Origin: Nocardioides sp. L-11A
GTDB lineage: Bacteria; Actinomycetota; Actinomycetes; Propionibacteriales; Nocardioidaceae
Assembly: GCA_029961745.1 (NCBI GenBank)
Contig: CP124680.1
Location: forward strand, 1,922,001-1,986,000
Length of the DNA stretch: 64,000 nucleotides
Direction: 5' to 3'
The notes under the pieces were generated by a model that was given only the letters and a program-made list of their open reading frames with translations, did no database searches and was not told the DNA's origin. Shown here in pieces: positions 27,307-35,090 of this stretch. Position numbers and translations under genes: made by a program. Within the stretch, counting starts at the first letter, position 1, and each line of letters starts with the position of its first letter.

Positions 27307-27945
27307 GTGCGTATCGAGATCTGGGCCGACGTCGTGTGTCCGTGGTGCTACATCGGCAAGCGCCGGCTGGAGCGGGCGCTCGCCTCCTTCGAGCATCGCG
27401 ACGAGGTCGAGGTGGTCTATCGCTCCTACGAGCTCGACCCCTTCGCCCCGGAGGTCGGCACCGAGACCACGGTGCAGGTGCTGGGCCGCAAGTTCGGCAA
27501 GGACGAGGCCGCCACCCGGGAGATGATGGCGGGCGTCGACGGGCTCGCCGCGGCGGAGGGGCTGTCCTTCGGGTACGCCGACGCGCTCCACGCCCGCACC
27601 CTGACCGCCCACCGCCTGCTCCACCTGGCGCGCGCGGAGGGACGGCAGCACGCGCTGCTCGAGGAGGTGCTGGCGGCGTACTTCAGCCGGGGTGAGTCCG
27701 TGGGCGACCACGACGTACTGCGCCGCGCCGCCGTCGCGGCCGGGCTGGACGCCGACCGGGTGGAGCAGGTCCTGGATGGTGACGAGTTCCGCGACGAGGT
27801 GATGGCCGACGTCGCCCAGGCGCGGGCGTACGGCTCCAGCGGCGTCCCGTTCTTCGTCCTCGACGGGCGCTTCGGCATCTCCGGCGCCCAGCCCGCCGAG
27901 CTGTTCGAGCAGGCGCTGACCCAGGCATGGGAGTCGCGGTCCTGA
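27307..27945 (+). CDS. FrnE-like DsbA-family oxidoreductase
   Basis: A 212-residue cytoplasmic thioredoxin-fold protein with CPWC at residues 11-14 (WADVVCPWCYIGKRRL) and the cis-Pro loop SSGVPFFVLDGRFGISGAQ near residue 180, both diagnostic for the FrnE/DsbA subfamily. Members act as disulfide isomerases or 2-hydroxychromene-carboxylate isomerase relatives. GTG 27307 is the only start that leaves the first strand intact. The IS-interrupted repeat begins 5 bp after its stop codon. Confidence 0.88.
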   Translation: MRIEIWADVVCPWCYIGKRRLERALASFEHRDEVEVVYRSYELDPFAPEVGTETTVQVLGRKFGKDEAATREMMAGVDGLAAAEGLSFGYADALHARTLTAHRLLHLARAEGRQHALLEEVLAAYFSRGESVGDHDVLRRAAVAAGLDADRVEQVLDGDEFRDEVMADVAQARAYGSSGVPFFVLDGRFGISGAQPAELFEQALTQAWESRS

Positions 27946-27949
27946 CCTG

Positions 27950-27986
27950 ACTTGTCGGGCATCTCCTGCGCTTGTCCGGCGTTGCA
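27950..27986. repeat. Left half of an extragenic palindromic repeat interrupted by an IS
   Basis: Starts ACTTGTCGGGCA and continues to GGCGTTGCAA. It matches the left half of the intact copy at 52763-52849. The right half of the same element is found beyond the IS at 29266-29314. The arms (TCCTGCGCTTGTC here, GACAAGTGCAGGA there) still pair. Confidence 0.7.
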
Positions 27987-27996
27987 ATGGCTTGGG

Positions 27997-29259
27997 CTCA
28001 AGGGGTGAGCGCAACACTTGTCTGTTGATGGGGTGTTGTGATGGGTGCTCGTCGTGGTCGTCCGCGGCTGCCTGTTGAGTTGGAGTACGAGTTCTGGGAC
28101 GTCGTGCGGGCGGGCTGCTCGATCGAGGAAGCATCTGTGGCTGTCGGCGTGTCGGTCTCAGCGGGCCGGGCGTGGGTCGGTGAGCGTGGCGGGGTGATGC
28201 CGCCCGCAACAGCCGGCCCGGGCAGTCGACGGCTGAGCTTCGCCGAACGTGAGGAGATCGCCCTGCTGCGCGCTGAGGGCAGGGGCGTACGAGAGATCGC
28301 CCGGACGGTCGGGCGCGACCCAGGCACGATCAGCCGAGAGCTGCGTCGCGTGTCCCACAGCCCCGTGTCCAGTGCGCAACGACGCGCTTATCGGGCCTCG
28401 ACTGCACAAGGCGATGCCGACGCGCGAGCCAAGCGGCCCAAGACGGCGAAGCTCGCCACGAATCTGCCGCTGCGCCGCGAGGTCCAACAGCGTCTGCGGG
28501 AGAATCACAGTCCCGAGCAGATCGCTGCCCGGCTACGCGAGGACTTCCCCGACGATCCGGAGATGTGGGTGTCGCACGAGACGATCTACCAGGCGCTCTA
28601 CGTGCAGGGCCGCGGAGCGTTGAAGCGGGAACTGGTCAAGTATCTGCGCACCGGTCGGGCGGTCCGCAAACCACACCGACGACCCGATAAGAGGCGTGGC
28701 CAGATCCAGGGCATGGTGAACATCGCTGATCGGCCCAAACAGGTCGAGGACCGGGCGGTGCCCGGTGACTGGGAAGGCGATCTGATCCTGGGGTCAACCG
28801 AGTCGGGCTCGGCGATCGGGACGCTGGTCGAACGCGCGACCGGGTTCACCATGCTGCTGCACCTGCGCGGCGACCACACTGCCGAAACGGTTGCCGGCGC
28901 GATGATCGAGAAGATGCTTGACCTGCCCGAGCAACTTCGTCGCTCGCTGACCTGGGACCAGGGCAGCGAGATGGCCAACCACGCACAGATCGCCGAGGCG
29001 ACCGGGCTCGACATCTACTTCTGCGACCCGCACTCGCCGTGGCAGCGCGGCACGAACGAGAACACCAATGGGTTGCTGCGTCAGTACTTCCCCAAGGGCA
29101 CCGACCTGTCGCGGTGGGGACCTGGCTACCTCGACAAGGTCGCAGCCGAGCTCAACGCCCGTCCCCGCAAACGACTCGCCTGGCGCACCCCCGCCGAAGC
29201 CCTCGACAAGCTACTGTCCGAGCAATCGAATCCACCTGGTGTTGCGACCACGGCTTGAA
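27997..29259 (+). mobile_element. IS30-family insertion sequence
   Basis: About 1.26 kb with one transposase gene. The imperfect terminal inverted repeats are 27997-28017 (CTCAAGGGGTGAGCGCAACAC in full is 21 bases; core GTGAGCGCAACAC) and 29239-29259, matching at 16 of 21 positions; the transposase stop codon lies inside the right one. Real ends may extend a few bases further. No clear target duplication is visible, as IS30-type elements make only 2-3 bp. Confidence 0.75.
28041..29258 (+). CDS. IS30-family transposase
   Basis: A 405-residue full-length transposase (ATG 28041; a GTG one codon upstream is also possible). It has N-terminal helix-turn-helix parts (SFAEREEIALLRAEGRGVRE, then TVGRDPGTISREL) and an integrase core with the DDE residues: Asp in PGDWEGDLILGS, Asp in SLTWDQGSEMANH and Glu in GTNENTNGLLRQYFPKG. 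Intact, so the element may still be active. Codon use is a little less GC-rich than its neighbours, consistent with transfer. Confidence 0.93.
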   Translation: MGARRGRPRLPVELEYEFWDVVRAGCSIEEASVAVGVSVSAGRAWVGERGGVMPPATAGPGSRRLSFAEREEIALLRAEGRGVREIARTVGRDPGTISRELRRVSHSPVSSAQRRAYRASTAQGDADARAKRPKTAKLATNLPLRREVQQRLRENHSPEQIAARLREDFPDDPEMWVSHETIYQALYVQGRGALKRELVKYLRTGRAVRKPHRRPDKRRGQIQGMVNIADRPKQVEDRAVPGDWEGDLILGSTESGSAIGTLVERATGFTMLLHLRGDHTAETVAGAMIEKMLDLPEQLRRSLTWDQGSEMANHAQIAEATGLDIYFCDPHSPWQRGTNENTNGLLRQYFPKGTDLSRWGPGYLDKVAAELNARPRKRLAWRTPAEALDKLLSEQSNPPGVATTA

Positions 29260-29265
29260 TTCGCC

Positions 29266-29314
29266 TGGCCGACAAGTGCAGGAATCGCCGGTCGACCGGC
29301 GATTCCTGCAGCCG
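29266..29314. repeat. Right half of the interrupted repeat with a 34-bp perfect palindrome
   Basis: Carries the right stem GGCCGACAAGTGCAGGA and then a perfect palindrome with arms 29277-29293 and 29294-29310 and no loop (centre CCGGTCGACCGG). It ends at the stop codon of the MaoC gene and probably terminates it. The same sequence closes the copy at 52763-52849. Confidence 0.8.
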
Positions 29315-29767
29315 CTACGGCAGCAGCAGGACCACCGTCTCGGCCACGCAGGCCGGTTTCGGCTCGCCCTCGATCTCGACGGTGTGGTGCACGGTGAGCT
29401 GCTTGCCGCTGGCGATGTCGACGACCTCGCCCATCGCGACGTGCAGCCGGATCCGCTTGCCGACCAGCAGTGGTGCCGGGAAGCGGACCTTGTTGACGCC
29501 GTAGTTGAGCTTGGCGCCCGGGGTGCGCAGCGTGAACACCTGGCTGCCGAGCCAGGGCACCAGCGAGAGGGTGAGGTAGCCGTGGGCGATGGTGCCGCCG
29601 AAGGGGCCCTCCTTGGCGCGCTCGAGGTCGACGTGGATCCACTGGTGGTCGCCGGTCGCGTCGGCGAACTGGTTGACCCGGCGCTGGTCGATGGTGACCC
29701 AGTCGCTGGTGCCGAGATCGGTGCCCGCTGCCTCGGTCAGCTCCTCGAACGTCGTGAAAACCCGCAT
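29315..29767 (-). CDS. MaoC-family (R)-enoyl-CoA hydratase
   Basis: A 150-residue single hot-dog domain. The hydratase-2 motif is complete: FADATGDHQWIHVD with catalytic Asp and His (residues 34-47) and GGTIAHGYLTLSLVP (57-71). It hydrates trans-2-enoyl-CoA to (R)-3-hydroxyacyl-CoA and is cytoplasmic. It stands alone and is divergent from efeU, so part of the shared 120-bp region serves both. Confidence 0.9.
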   Translation of the reverse strand: MRVFTTFEELTEAAGTDLGTSDWVTIDQRRVNQFADATGDHQWIHVDLERAKEGPFGGTIAHGYLTLSLVPWLGSQVFTLRTPGAKLNYGVNKVRFPAPLLVGKRIRLHVAMGEVVDIASGKQLTVHHTVEIEGEPKPACVAETVVLLLP

Positions 29768-29848
29768 TGGTCTGGCTCCTTCGCACGCTCGGCGATTCCG
29801 TGCGTCGACCCTACCGCCGCGGGTGTGACCCAGGTCATGACCGACTGC

Positions 29849-29867
29849 TAAGGCCAGCCTAAGCAAA
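29849..29867 (+). promoter_or_regulatory. IdeR/DtxR-like iron box in front of efeUOB
   Basis: TAAGGCCAGCCTAAGCAAA matches the IdeR/DtxR consensus TWAGGTWAGSCTWACCTWA at 15 of 19 positions. It covers the expected -35 region of the TACATT -10 hexamer (29874-29879), which lies 8 nt before the efeU GTG. Binding of iron-loaded repressor would block transcription. Confidence 0.6.
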
Positions 29868-29887
29868 CAGGCGTACATTGGCCGTTT

Positions 29888-30742
29888 GTGCTCGCCAACT
29901 TCCTGATCGGACTGCGTGAGGGCCTCGAGGCCGCGCTGGTGGTCAGCATCCTGGTGGCCTATCTCGTGAAGTCGGGACGCCGGGAGCTGCTGCCGCGGAT
30001 CTGGGCGGGCGTCGCGCTGGCGGTGGCGGTCGCGCTCGTCTTCGGCGCCACGCTCACGTTCGGGCCCCGCGGACTGACCTTCGAGGCCCAGGAGGCGATC
30101 GGCGGCACCCTGTCCCTGGTCGCCGTGGCCTTCGTGACCTGGATGATCTTCTGGATGTCCGCCGCGGCGCGCGGTCTCGGCACCGAGCTGCGCGGCCAGA
30201 TCGACCGGGCCGCCGAGGGCGGACGCTGGTCGCTCGTCGTCGTCGCGATGCTCGCCGTGGGCCGCGAGGGCCTCGAGACCGCGCTCTTCCTCTGGGCGGC
30301 CACCCAGGCCGGCACCCGCGACACGGCCGGCTCGGTGACGCCGACCTGGGAGCCGCTGCTGGGTGCCCTGCTCGGCATCGTGGTGGCCGTCGCGCTGGGC
30401 TACCTGATCTACCGCGGCGCCATCCGGCTCAACCTCACGGTCTTCTTCACCTGGACCGGCGCCTTCCTCATCGTCGTCGCCGGGGGCGTCCTGGCCTACG
30501 GCATCCACGACCTCCAGGAGGCAGGCATCCTGCCGGGCCTGCACGACCTGGCGTTCGACGTCTCCGAGGTCATCCCGCCGTCCTCCTGGTACGGCACCCT
30601 GCTCAAGGGCGTCTTCAACTTCTCGCCCGCCACGACGAAGCTCGAGGCCCTCGCCTGGGTGCTGTACGTCGTGCCGGTGGGCGTGCTCTTCCTCCTTCGC
30701 AACCGCATCGTCCGCCCCACCCCTCAGCCCCAGGAGCACTGA
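29888..30742 (+). CDS. efeU: Ferrous-iron permease EfeU (FTR1 family)
   Basis: A 284-residue membrane protein with seven helices and two iron-binding REGLE motifs, at residues 10-14 (LIGLREGLEAALVV) and about 125 (AVGREGLETALFLW), the defining feature of the Ftr1/EfeU permease. It starts at GTG 29888 without a ribosome site. It is the first gene of a compact efeUOB operon (3-bp gap to efeO). Works with EfeO and EfeB to import iron across the membrane; likely repressed through the upstream iron box. Confidence 0.95.
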   Translation: MLANFLIGLREGLEAALVVSILVAYLVKSGRRELLPRIWAGVALAVAVALVFGATLTFGPRGLTFEAQEAIGGTLSLVAVAFVTWMIFWMSAAARGLGTELRGQIDRAAEGGRWSLVVVAMLAVGREGLETALFLWAATQAGTRDTAGSVTPTWEPLLGALLGIVVAVALGYLIYRGAIRLNLTVFFTWTGAFLIVVAGGVLAYGIHDLQEAGILPGLHDLAFDVSEVIPPSSWYGTLLKGVFNFSPATTKLEALAWVLYVVPVGVLFLLRNRIVRPTPQPQEH

Positions 30743-30745
30743 TCC

Positions 30746-31942
30746 ATGCGCAAGACCCTGCTCGCCTCGGTGGCGGCCCTGGCCGTCGTCCCCGCCCTCG
30801 CCGCCTGCACCGAGAACGCCTCCTCCGGCGGTGACGACGAGGGGGGCGACGCTCGCGCGCTGTCGGTCACCTCGAACGCCGACACCTGCGAGCTGTCGTC
30901 GACCGAGGCCCCGGCCGGCACGCTGAGCTTCGACGTCACCAACTCCGGCTCGGACGTCACCGAGTTCTACCTGCTCGGCAGCGACGGCCTGCGCATCGTC
31001 GGCGAGGTCGAGAACATCGGTCCGAACCTGACCAAGAAGCTGACCGTCAACGCCCCGGAGGGCGAGTACTTCACCGCCTGCAAGCCGGGCATGGTCGGCG
31101 AGGGCATCCGGGCGGCGTTCACCGTCACCCACGCCGAGGACGCGCAGGAGGTGAGCGCCTCTGACCAGGAGCTCATCGACCAGGCGCAGGACAACTACCG
31201 CGCCTATGTCCAGGACCAGTCCGCCCAGCTGCTCGCCAAGACCCGCGACTTCACCGAGCTCTACAAGGCCGGGAACGCCGACGACCAGGCCCGCGCGCTC
31301 TACCCGGTCGCGCGCGAGCACTGGGAGCGGATCGAGACCGTCGCCGAGTCGTTCGGCGACCTCGACCCGAAGACCGACGCCCGCGAGGCCGACGTCGACG
31401 TCGCCGCGGGCGAGGAGTGGACGGGCTGGCACCGGATCGAGAAGGACCTGTGGCCGCAGGACGCGAAGGGGTACGCCGCGCTCACGCCCGCCGAGCGCAC
31501 GTCCTACGCCGACGACCTGCTCGCCAACACCGAGGAGCTGGACCAGCGGATCCAGGCCACCGGCGAGGACGCGCTGGAGTACTCGATCACCGACATCGCC
31601 AACGGCTCCATCGGCCTCCTCGAAGAGGTCGCCAACGGCAAGATCACCGGCGAGGAGGAGGCCTGGTCGCACACCGACCTGTGGGACTTCCAGGCCAACG
31701 TCGACGGTGCCCGCGTCGCCTACGAGGGCGTGCAGGGCCTGCTGGAGACCAAGGACGCCGCACTGGCCGAGGAGCTGACCAGCACGTTCGCCGCCCTGCA
31801 GGCGGTGCTCGACCAGTACCGCGACGGTGACGGCTTCGTCCTCTACACGGCGCTGACCAAGGACGACACCAAGAAGATGACCGACGCGGTCAACGCCCTG
31901 TCCGAGCCGCTCTCGAAGCTCACCGCGGCGGTGACCTCCTGA
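30746..31942 (+). CDS. efeO: EfeO iron-uptake lipoprotein (cupredoxin plus M75/imelysin domain)
   Basis: A 398-residue lipoprotein. The lipobox is VPALAAC with Cys21. A cupredoxin-like domain follows (residues 35-125) with FDVTNSG, VTEFYLLG and the Cys in YFTACKPGM. After a linker comes the imelysin/M75 domain with the metal motif REHWERIE near residue 193 and GWHRIEKDLW. The protein is thought to collect iron outside the membrane and pass it to EfeU. The gene follows efeU by 3 bp. Confidence 0.95.
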   Translation: MRKTLLASVAALAVVPALAACTENASSGGDDEGGDARALSVTSNADTCELSSTEAPAGTLSFDVTNSGSDVTEFYLLGSDGLRIVGEVENIGPNLTKKLTVNAPEGEYFTACKPGMVGEGIRAAFTVTHAEDAQEVSASDQELIDQAQDNYRAYVQDQSAQLLAKTRDFTELYKAGNADDQARALYPVAREHWERIETVAESFGDLDPKTDAREADVDVAAGEEWTGWHRIEKDLWPQDAKGYAALTPAERTSYADDLLANTEELDQRIQATGEDALEYSITDIANGSIGLLEEVANGKITGEEEAWSHTDLWDFQANVDGARVAYEGVQGLLETKDAALAEELTSTFAALQAVLDQYRDGDGFVLYTALTKDDTKKMTDAVNALSEPLSKLTAAVTS

Positions 31943-33216
31943 CCGGGAGCTCCCGCGTCAGCAGGCGCGGTCTCCTCGGTGGCGGCCTCAGCGTGGGCGC
32001 GGCCGCCGGGGTGGCCGGCGCCTTCGCGGCCGGGCGGCTCACCGCGCCCGACGCGGAGACGAGCGCCGCCCCCGTGGCGTCGTACCCCTTCCACGGGGCG
32101 CGGCAGGCGGGCATCGTCACCCCCGCCCAGGATCGGCTGCATTTCGTGGCGCTCGACGTCACGACCGACGACCGCGACCAGCTCGTCGCCCTGCTGACGG
32201 CGTGGACCGAGGCTGCGGCGCGGATGACGGCCGGTCGCTCCGCCGGGCCCGTCGGCGCGGTCGACGGCGCGGGCAATGCGCCGCCGGACGACACCGGAGA
32301 GGCGCTGGACCTGTCGCCCAGCGGGCTCACCATCACCTTCGGCTTCGGGCCCGGCCTCTTCACCGACGGCGACGGCAACGACAGGTTCGGCCTCGCCGAG
32401 CGCCGCCCGGAGGCGCTCGAGCGGCTGCCGCGCTTCTCCGCCGACGTCCTCGACCCCGCGCGCAGCGACGGCGACCTCTGCATCCAGGCCTGCGCCGACG
32501 ATCCGCAGGTCGCCGTCCACGCGATCCGCAACCTGGTCCGCATCGGGTTCGGTACGACGACCGTGCGCTGGTCCCAGCTCGGCTTCGGCCGGACGTCCAC
32601 CACCTCGACCAGCCAGTCCACGCCCCGCAACCTGTTCGGGTTCAAGGACGGCACCGCCAACATCAAGGCCGAGGAGGGCGCGGCGCTCGACACCCATGTG
32701 TGGGTCGCGGCCGATGACGACCCGGCGGCGGCGTGGCTGGCGGGCGGCTCCTATCTCGTCACCCGGCGGATCAACATGACGATCGAGGTCTGGGACCGGC
32801 AGTCGCTGGACGCCCAGGAGCGGTTCGTGGGGCGCACCAAGGGCACCGGGGCGCCGCTGTCGGGCGGCGAGGAGTTCACCGACCCGGACTTCGCGATGGC
32901 GGGCAGCGTCGGGCCGATCATCCCGCTCGACGCCCACGTCCGGGTGGTCCATCCCGAGGTCAACGACGGCGTGCGGATCCTGCGCCGCGGCTACAACTTC
33001 GTCGACGGCAGCAATGACGTCGGCGGCCTCGACGCCGGCCTGTTCTTCATCGCCTACCTCCGCGACCCGCGCACCCACTTCATCCCGCTCCAGCGGGCGA
33101 TGTCGTCCTCCGACGCCCTCATGGAGTACCTCCGGTTCACCGGACAGGCGCTGTTCGCGGTGCCTCCCGGCGTCCGCGCGGGGGAGTACGTCGGGCAGGC
33201 GCTCTTCGACGCCTGA
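31939..33216 (+). CDS. efeB: EfeB Dyp-type heme peroxidase with Tat signal; non-canonical start
   Basis: About 425 residues. A twin-arginine signal (SRVSRRGLLGGGLSVGAAAG) precedes a Dyp-type peroxidase: GFKDGTAN (GxxDG with catalytic Asp near residue 235), heme-ligand His in RVVHPEVND near 335, and ILRRGYNFVDGS. In EfeUOB systems it oxidises iron or acts on heme outside the membrane. The first ATG/GTG/TTG in frame is GTG 31993, which lies behind the Arg pair and would destroy the signal. The frame is open upstream; the only plausible start is CTG 31939, which overlaps the efeO stop (CTGA). The true start is therefore uncertain. Confidence 0.88.
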   Translation: MTGSSRVSRRGLLGGGLSVGAAAGVAGAFAAGRLTAPDAETSAAPVASYPFHGARQAGIVTPAQDRLHFVALDVTTDDRDQLVALLTAWTEAAARMTAGRSAGPVGAVDGAGNAPPDDTGEALDLSPSGLTITFGFGPGLFTDGDGNDRFGLAERRPEALERLPRFSADVLDPARSDGDLCIQACADDPQVAVHAIRNLVRIGFGTTTVRWSQLGFGRTSTTSTSQSTPRNLFGFKDGTANIKAEEGAALDTHVWVAADDDPAAAWLAGGSYLVTRRINMTIEVWDRQSLDAQERFVGRTKGTGAPLSGGEEFTDPDFAMAGSVGPIIPLDAHVRVVHPEVNDGVRILRRGYNFVDGSNDVGGLDAGLFFIAYLRDPRTHFIPLQRAMSSSDALMEYLRFTGQALFAVPPGVRAGEYVGQALFDA

Positions 33217-33358
33217 GGTCCTTCTCGCCGTGACCCCGTGGGCCACCCCGCGTCGCACGGACATGCCTGCGGATCCGTGGCGGGTGGGAGTAGGCTGGCG
33301 GCGCCCGCACAGCGCCGTGCACCCGTCTCGATCCGCACATCCTGCGAAGGACCCCGCT

Positions 33359-34975
33359 GTGACCGCACCGACTGCTGGGACTGCTCCGGCCGCACGCCCC
33401 GTCGTCCTCATCGCCGAAGAGCTGAGCCCCGCCACCGTCGAGGCGCTCGGCCCGGACTTCGAGATCCGGCACTGCAACGGCGCCGACCGGGGGGAGCTGT
33501 TGGCTGCCGTCGTCGACGTCGACGCGATCCTGGTCCGCTCCGCGACCAAGGTCGACGCGGAGGCACTCGCCGTCGCCAAGCGGCTCAAGGTCGTGGCGCG
33601 TGCGGGCGTGGGCCTCGACAACGTCGACGTGAAGGCGGCCACCCAGTCCGGCGTCATGGTGGTCAACGCGCCGACGTCCAACATCATCTCGGCCGCCGAG
33701 CTCGCCGTCGCCCTCATGCTCGCCGCCGCCCGCCACGTCTCGCCGGCCCACGCCGCGCTGCGGGGCGGGGAGTGGAAGCGCTCGAAGTACACCGGCATCG
33801 AGCTGTTCGAGAAGACCGTCGGCATCGTGGGCCTCGGCCGCATCGGCGTCCTCGTCGCGCAGCGCCTCGCGGCGTTCGGCATGAACGTCATCGCCTACGA
33901 CCCCTACGTCCAGGCCGGCCGGGCCGCCCAGGTCGGCGTCCGGCTCGTCGACCTCGACACGCTGATGACCGAGTCGGACTTCATGTCGGTCCACCTGCCC
34001 AAGACCGCCGAGACCGTCGGACTCATCGACGCCGACGCGCTCGCGAAGGCCAAGCCGTCGCTGGTCCTGGTCAACGCCGCGCGTGGCGGCATCGTCGACG
34101 AGGACGCCCTCTACGACGCCCTCAAGACCGGCCGGATCGCGGCGGCCGGTCTCGACGTGTTCGCGAAGGAGCCCTGCACCGACAGCCCGCTCTTCGAGCT
34201 CGAGAACGTCGTGGCCACCCCCCACCTCGGCGCCTCCACGGACGAGGCCCAGGAGAAGGCCGGCATCGCGGTCGCCAAGTCGGTCCGGCTCGCCCTCTCC
34301 GGCGAGCTGGTGCCCGACGCGGTCAACGTCCAGGGCGGCGTGATCGCCGAGGACGTCCGCCCCGGCATCCCGCTGACCGAGAAGCTCGGCCAGATCTTCA
34401 CCGCCGTCGCCGGCGAGGTCGCCCAGCAGCTCGACGTCGAGGTCCGCGGCGAGATCGCCGACCACGACGTGAAGGTGCTCGAGCTCGCGGCCCTCAAGGG
34501 GGTGTTCGGCAGCGTGGTCGAGGACCAGGTCTCCTACGTCAACGCCCCGCTGCTCGCGGCCGAGCGCGGCATCGCCGTACGCCTCGTCCTGGATGGCGAG
34601 AGCGGTGACCACCGCAACCTGATCACGCTGCGCGGCACGCTCGCCGACGGCACCCAGGTGTCGGTGAGCGGCACCCTCGTCGGCATCGCCCAGAAGGAGC
34701 GCCTGGTCGAGGTCAACGGCTATATCGTCGACATCGAGCCGACCGAGCACCTGGCGTTCTTCACCTACGTCGACCGGCCCGGCATGGTGGGCACCGTCGG
34801 CCAGATCCTCGGCGAGGCGGGCGTCAACATCGCCGGCATGCAGGTCTCCCGGGAGACCAAGGGCGGCGAGGCCCTCGTCGCGCTGTCCGTCGACTCCGCC
34901 ATCCCCGCCGACGCGCTGGCCCAGATCGAGTCGGCCATCGAGGCGACGTCGATCCGCGCGGTCGATCTCGTCTGA
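33359..34975 (+). CDS. serA: D-3-phosphoglycerate dehydrogenase
   Basis: First enzyme of serine synthesis, oxidising 3-phosphoglycerate with NAD+. 538 residues, the long actinobacterial form. GTG 33359 follows GAAGGACC. Visible: NAD motif VGLGRIGVLVAQRLAAFG (near 157), catalytic Arg in LVNAARGGIVDE, Glu in DVFAKEPC and His in ATPHLGAST. Residues 315-455 are the intervening ASB domain, and 460-538 the ACT domain (FTYVDRPGMVGTVGQILGEA) for serine feedback. It is a single gene with a double palindrome behind it. Confidence 0.96.
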   Translation: MTAPTAGTAPAARPVVLIAEELSPATVEALGPDFEIRHCNGADRGELLAAVVDVDAILVRSATKVDAEALAVAKRLKVVARAGVGLDNVDVKAATQSGVMVVNAPTSNIISAAELAVALMLAAARHVSPAHAALRGGEWKRSKYTGIELFEKTVGIVGLGRIGVLVAQRLAAFGMNVIAYDPYVQAGRAAQVGVRLVDLDTLMTESDFMSVHLPKTAETVGLIDADALAKAKPSLVLVNAARGGIVDEDALYDALKTGRIAAAGLDVFAKEPCTDSPLFELENVVATPHLGASTDEAQEKAGIAVAKSVRLALSGELVPDAVNVQGGVIAEDVRPGIPLTEKLGQIFTAVAGEVAQQLDVEVRGEIADHDVKVLELAALKGVFGSVVEDQVSYVNAPLLAAERGIAVRLVLDGESGDHRNLITLRGTLADGTQVSVSGTLVGIAQKERLVEVNGYIVDIEPTEHLAFFTYVDRPGMVGTVGQILGEAGVNIAGMQVSRETKGGEALVALSVDSAIPADALAQIESAIEATSIRAVDLV

Positions 34976-34976
34976 G

Positions 34977-35083
34977 TTGAGTTGCCCCGAACTCGCCGTT
35001 GAGTTGCCCCATCCTCGGGGTCGAGTTGCCGAACTCGACGGCGAGTTTGGGGCAACTCAACGCTGAGGATGGGGCAACTCAAC
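34977..35083. terminator. Nested inverted repeats between convergent serA and mocR-type gene
   Basis: Two interlaced inverted repeats: arms 34977-34998 and 35039-35060 (22 bp, one mismatch), and arms 34999-35017 and 35065-35083 (19 bp, perfect), with a small dyad TCGAGTTGCCGAACTCGA in the centre. All units share GAGTTGCCCC. It starts 1 bp after serA and ends 7 bp before the stop of the convergent gene, so a two-way terminator is likely. Confidence 0.75.
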
Positions 35084-35090
35084 GGAGGGG

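Noticed and set aside
31993..33216. GTG 31993 as the efeB start
   Set aside because: It removes the twin-arginine motif that is encoded in frame just upstream.
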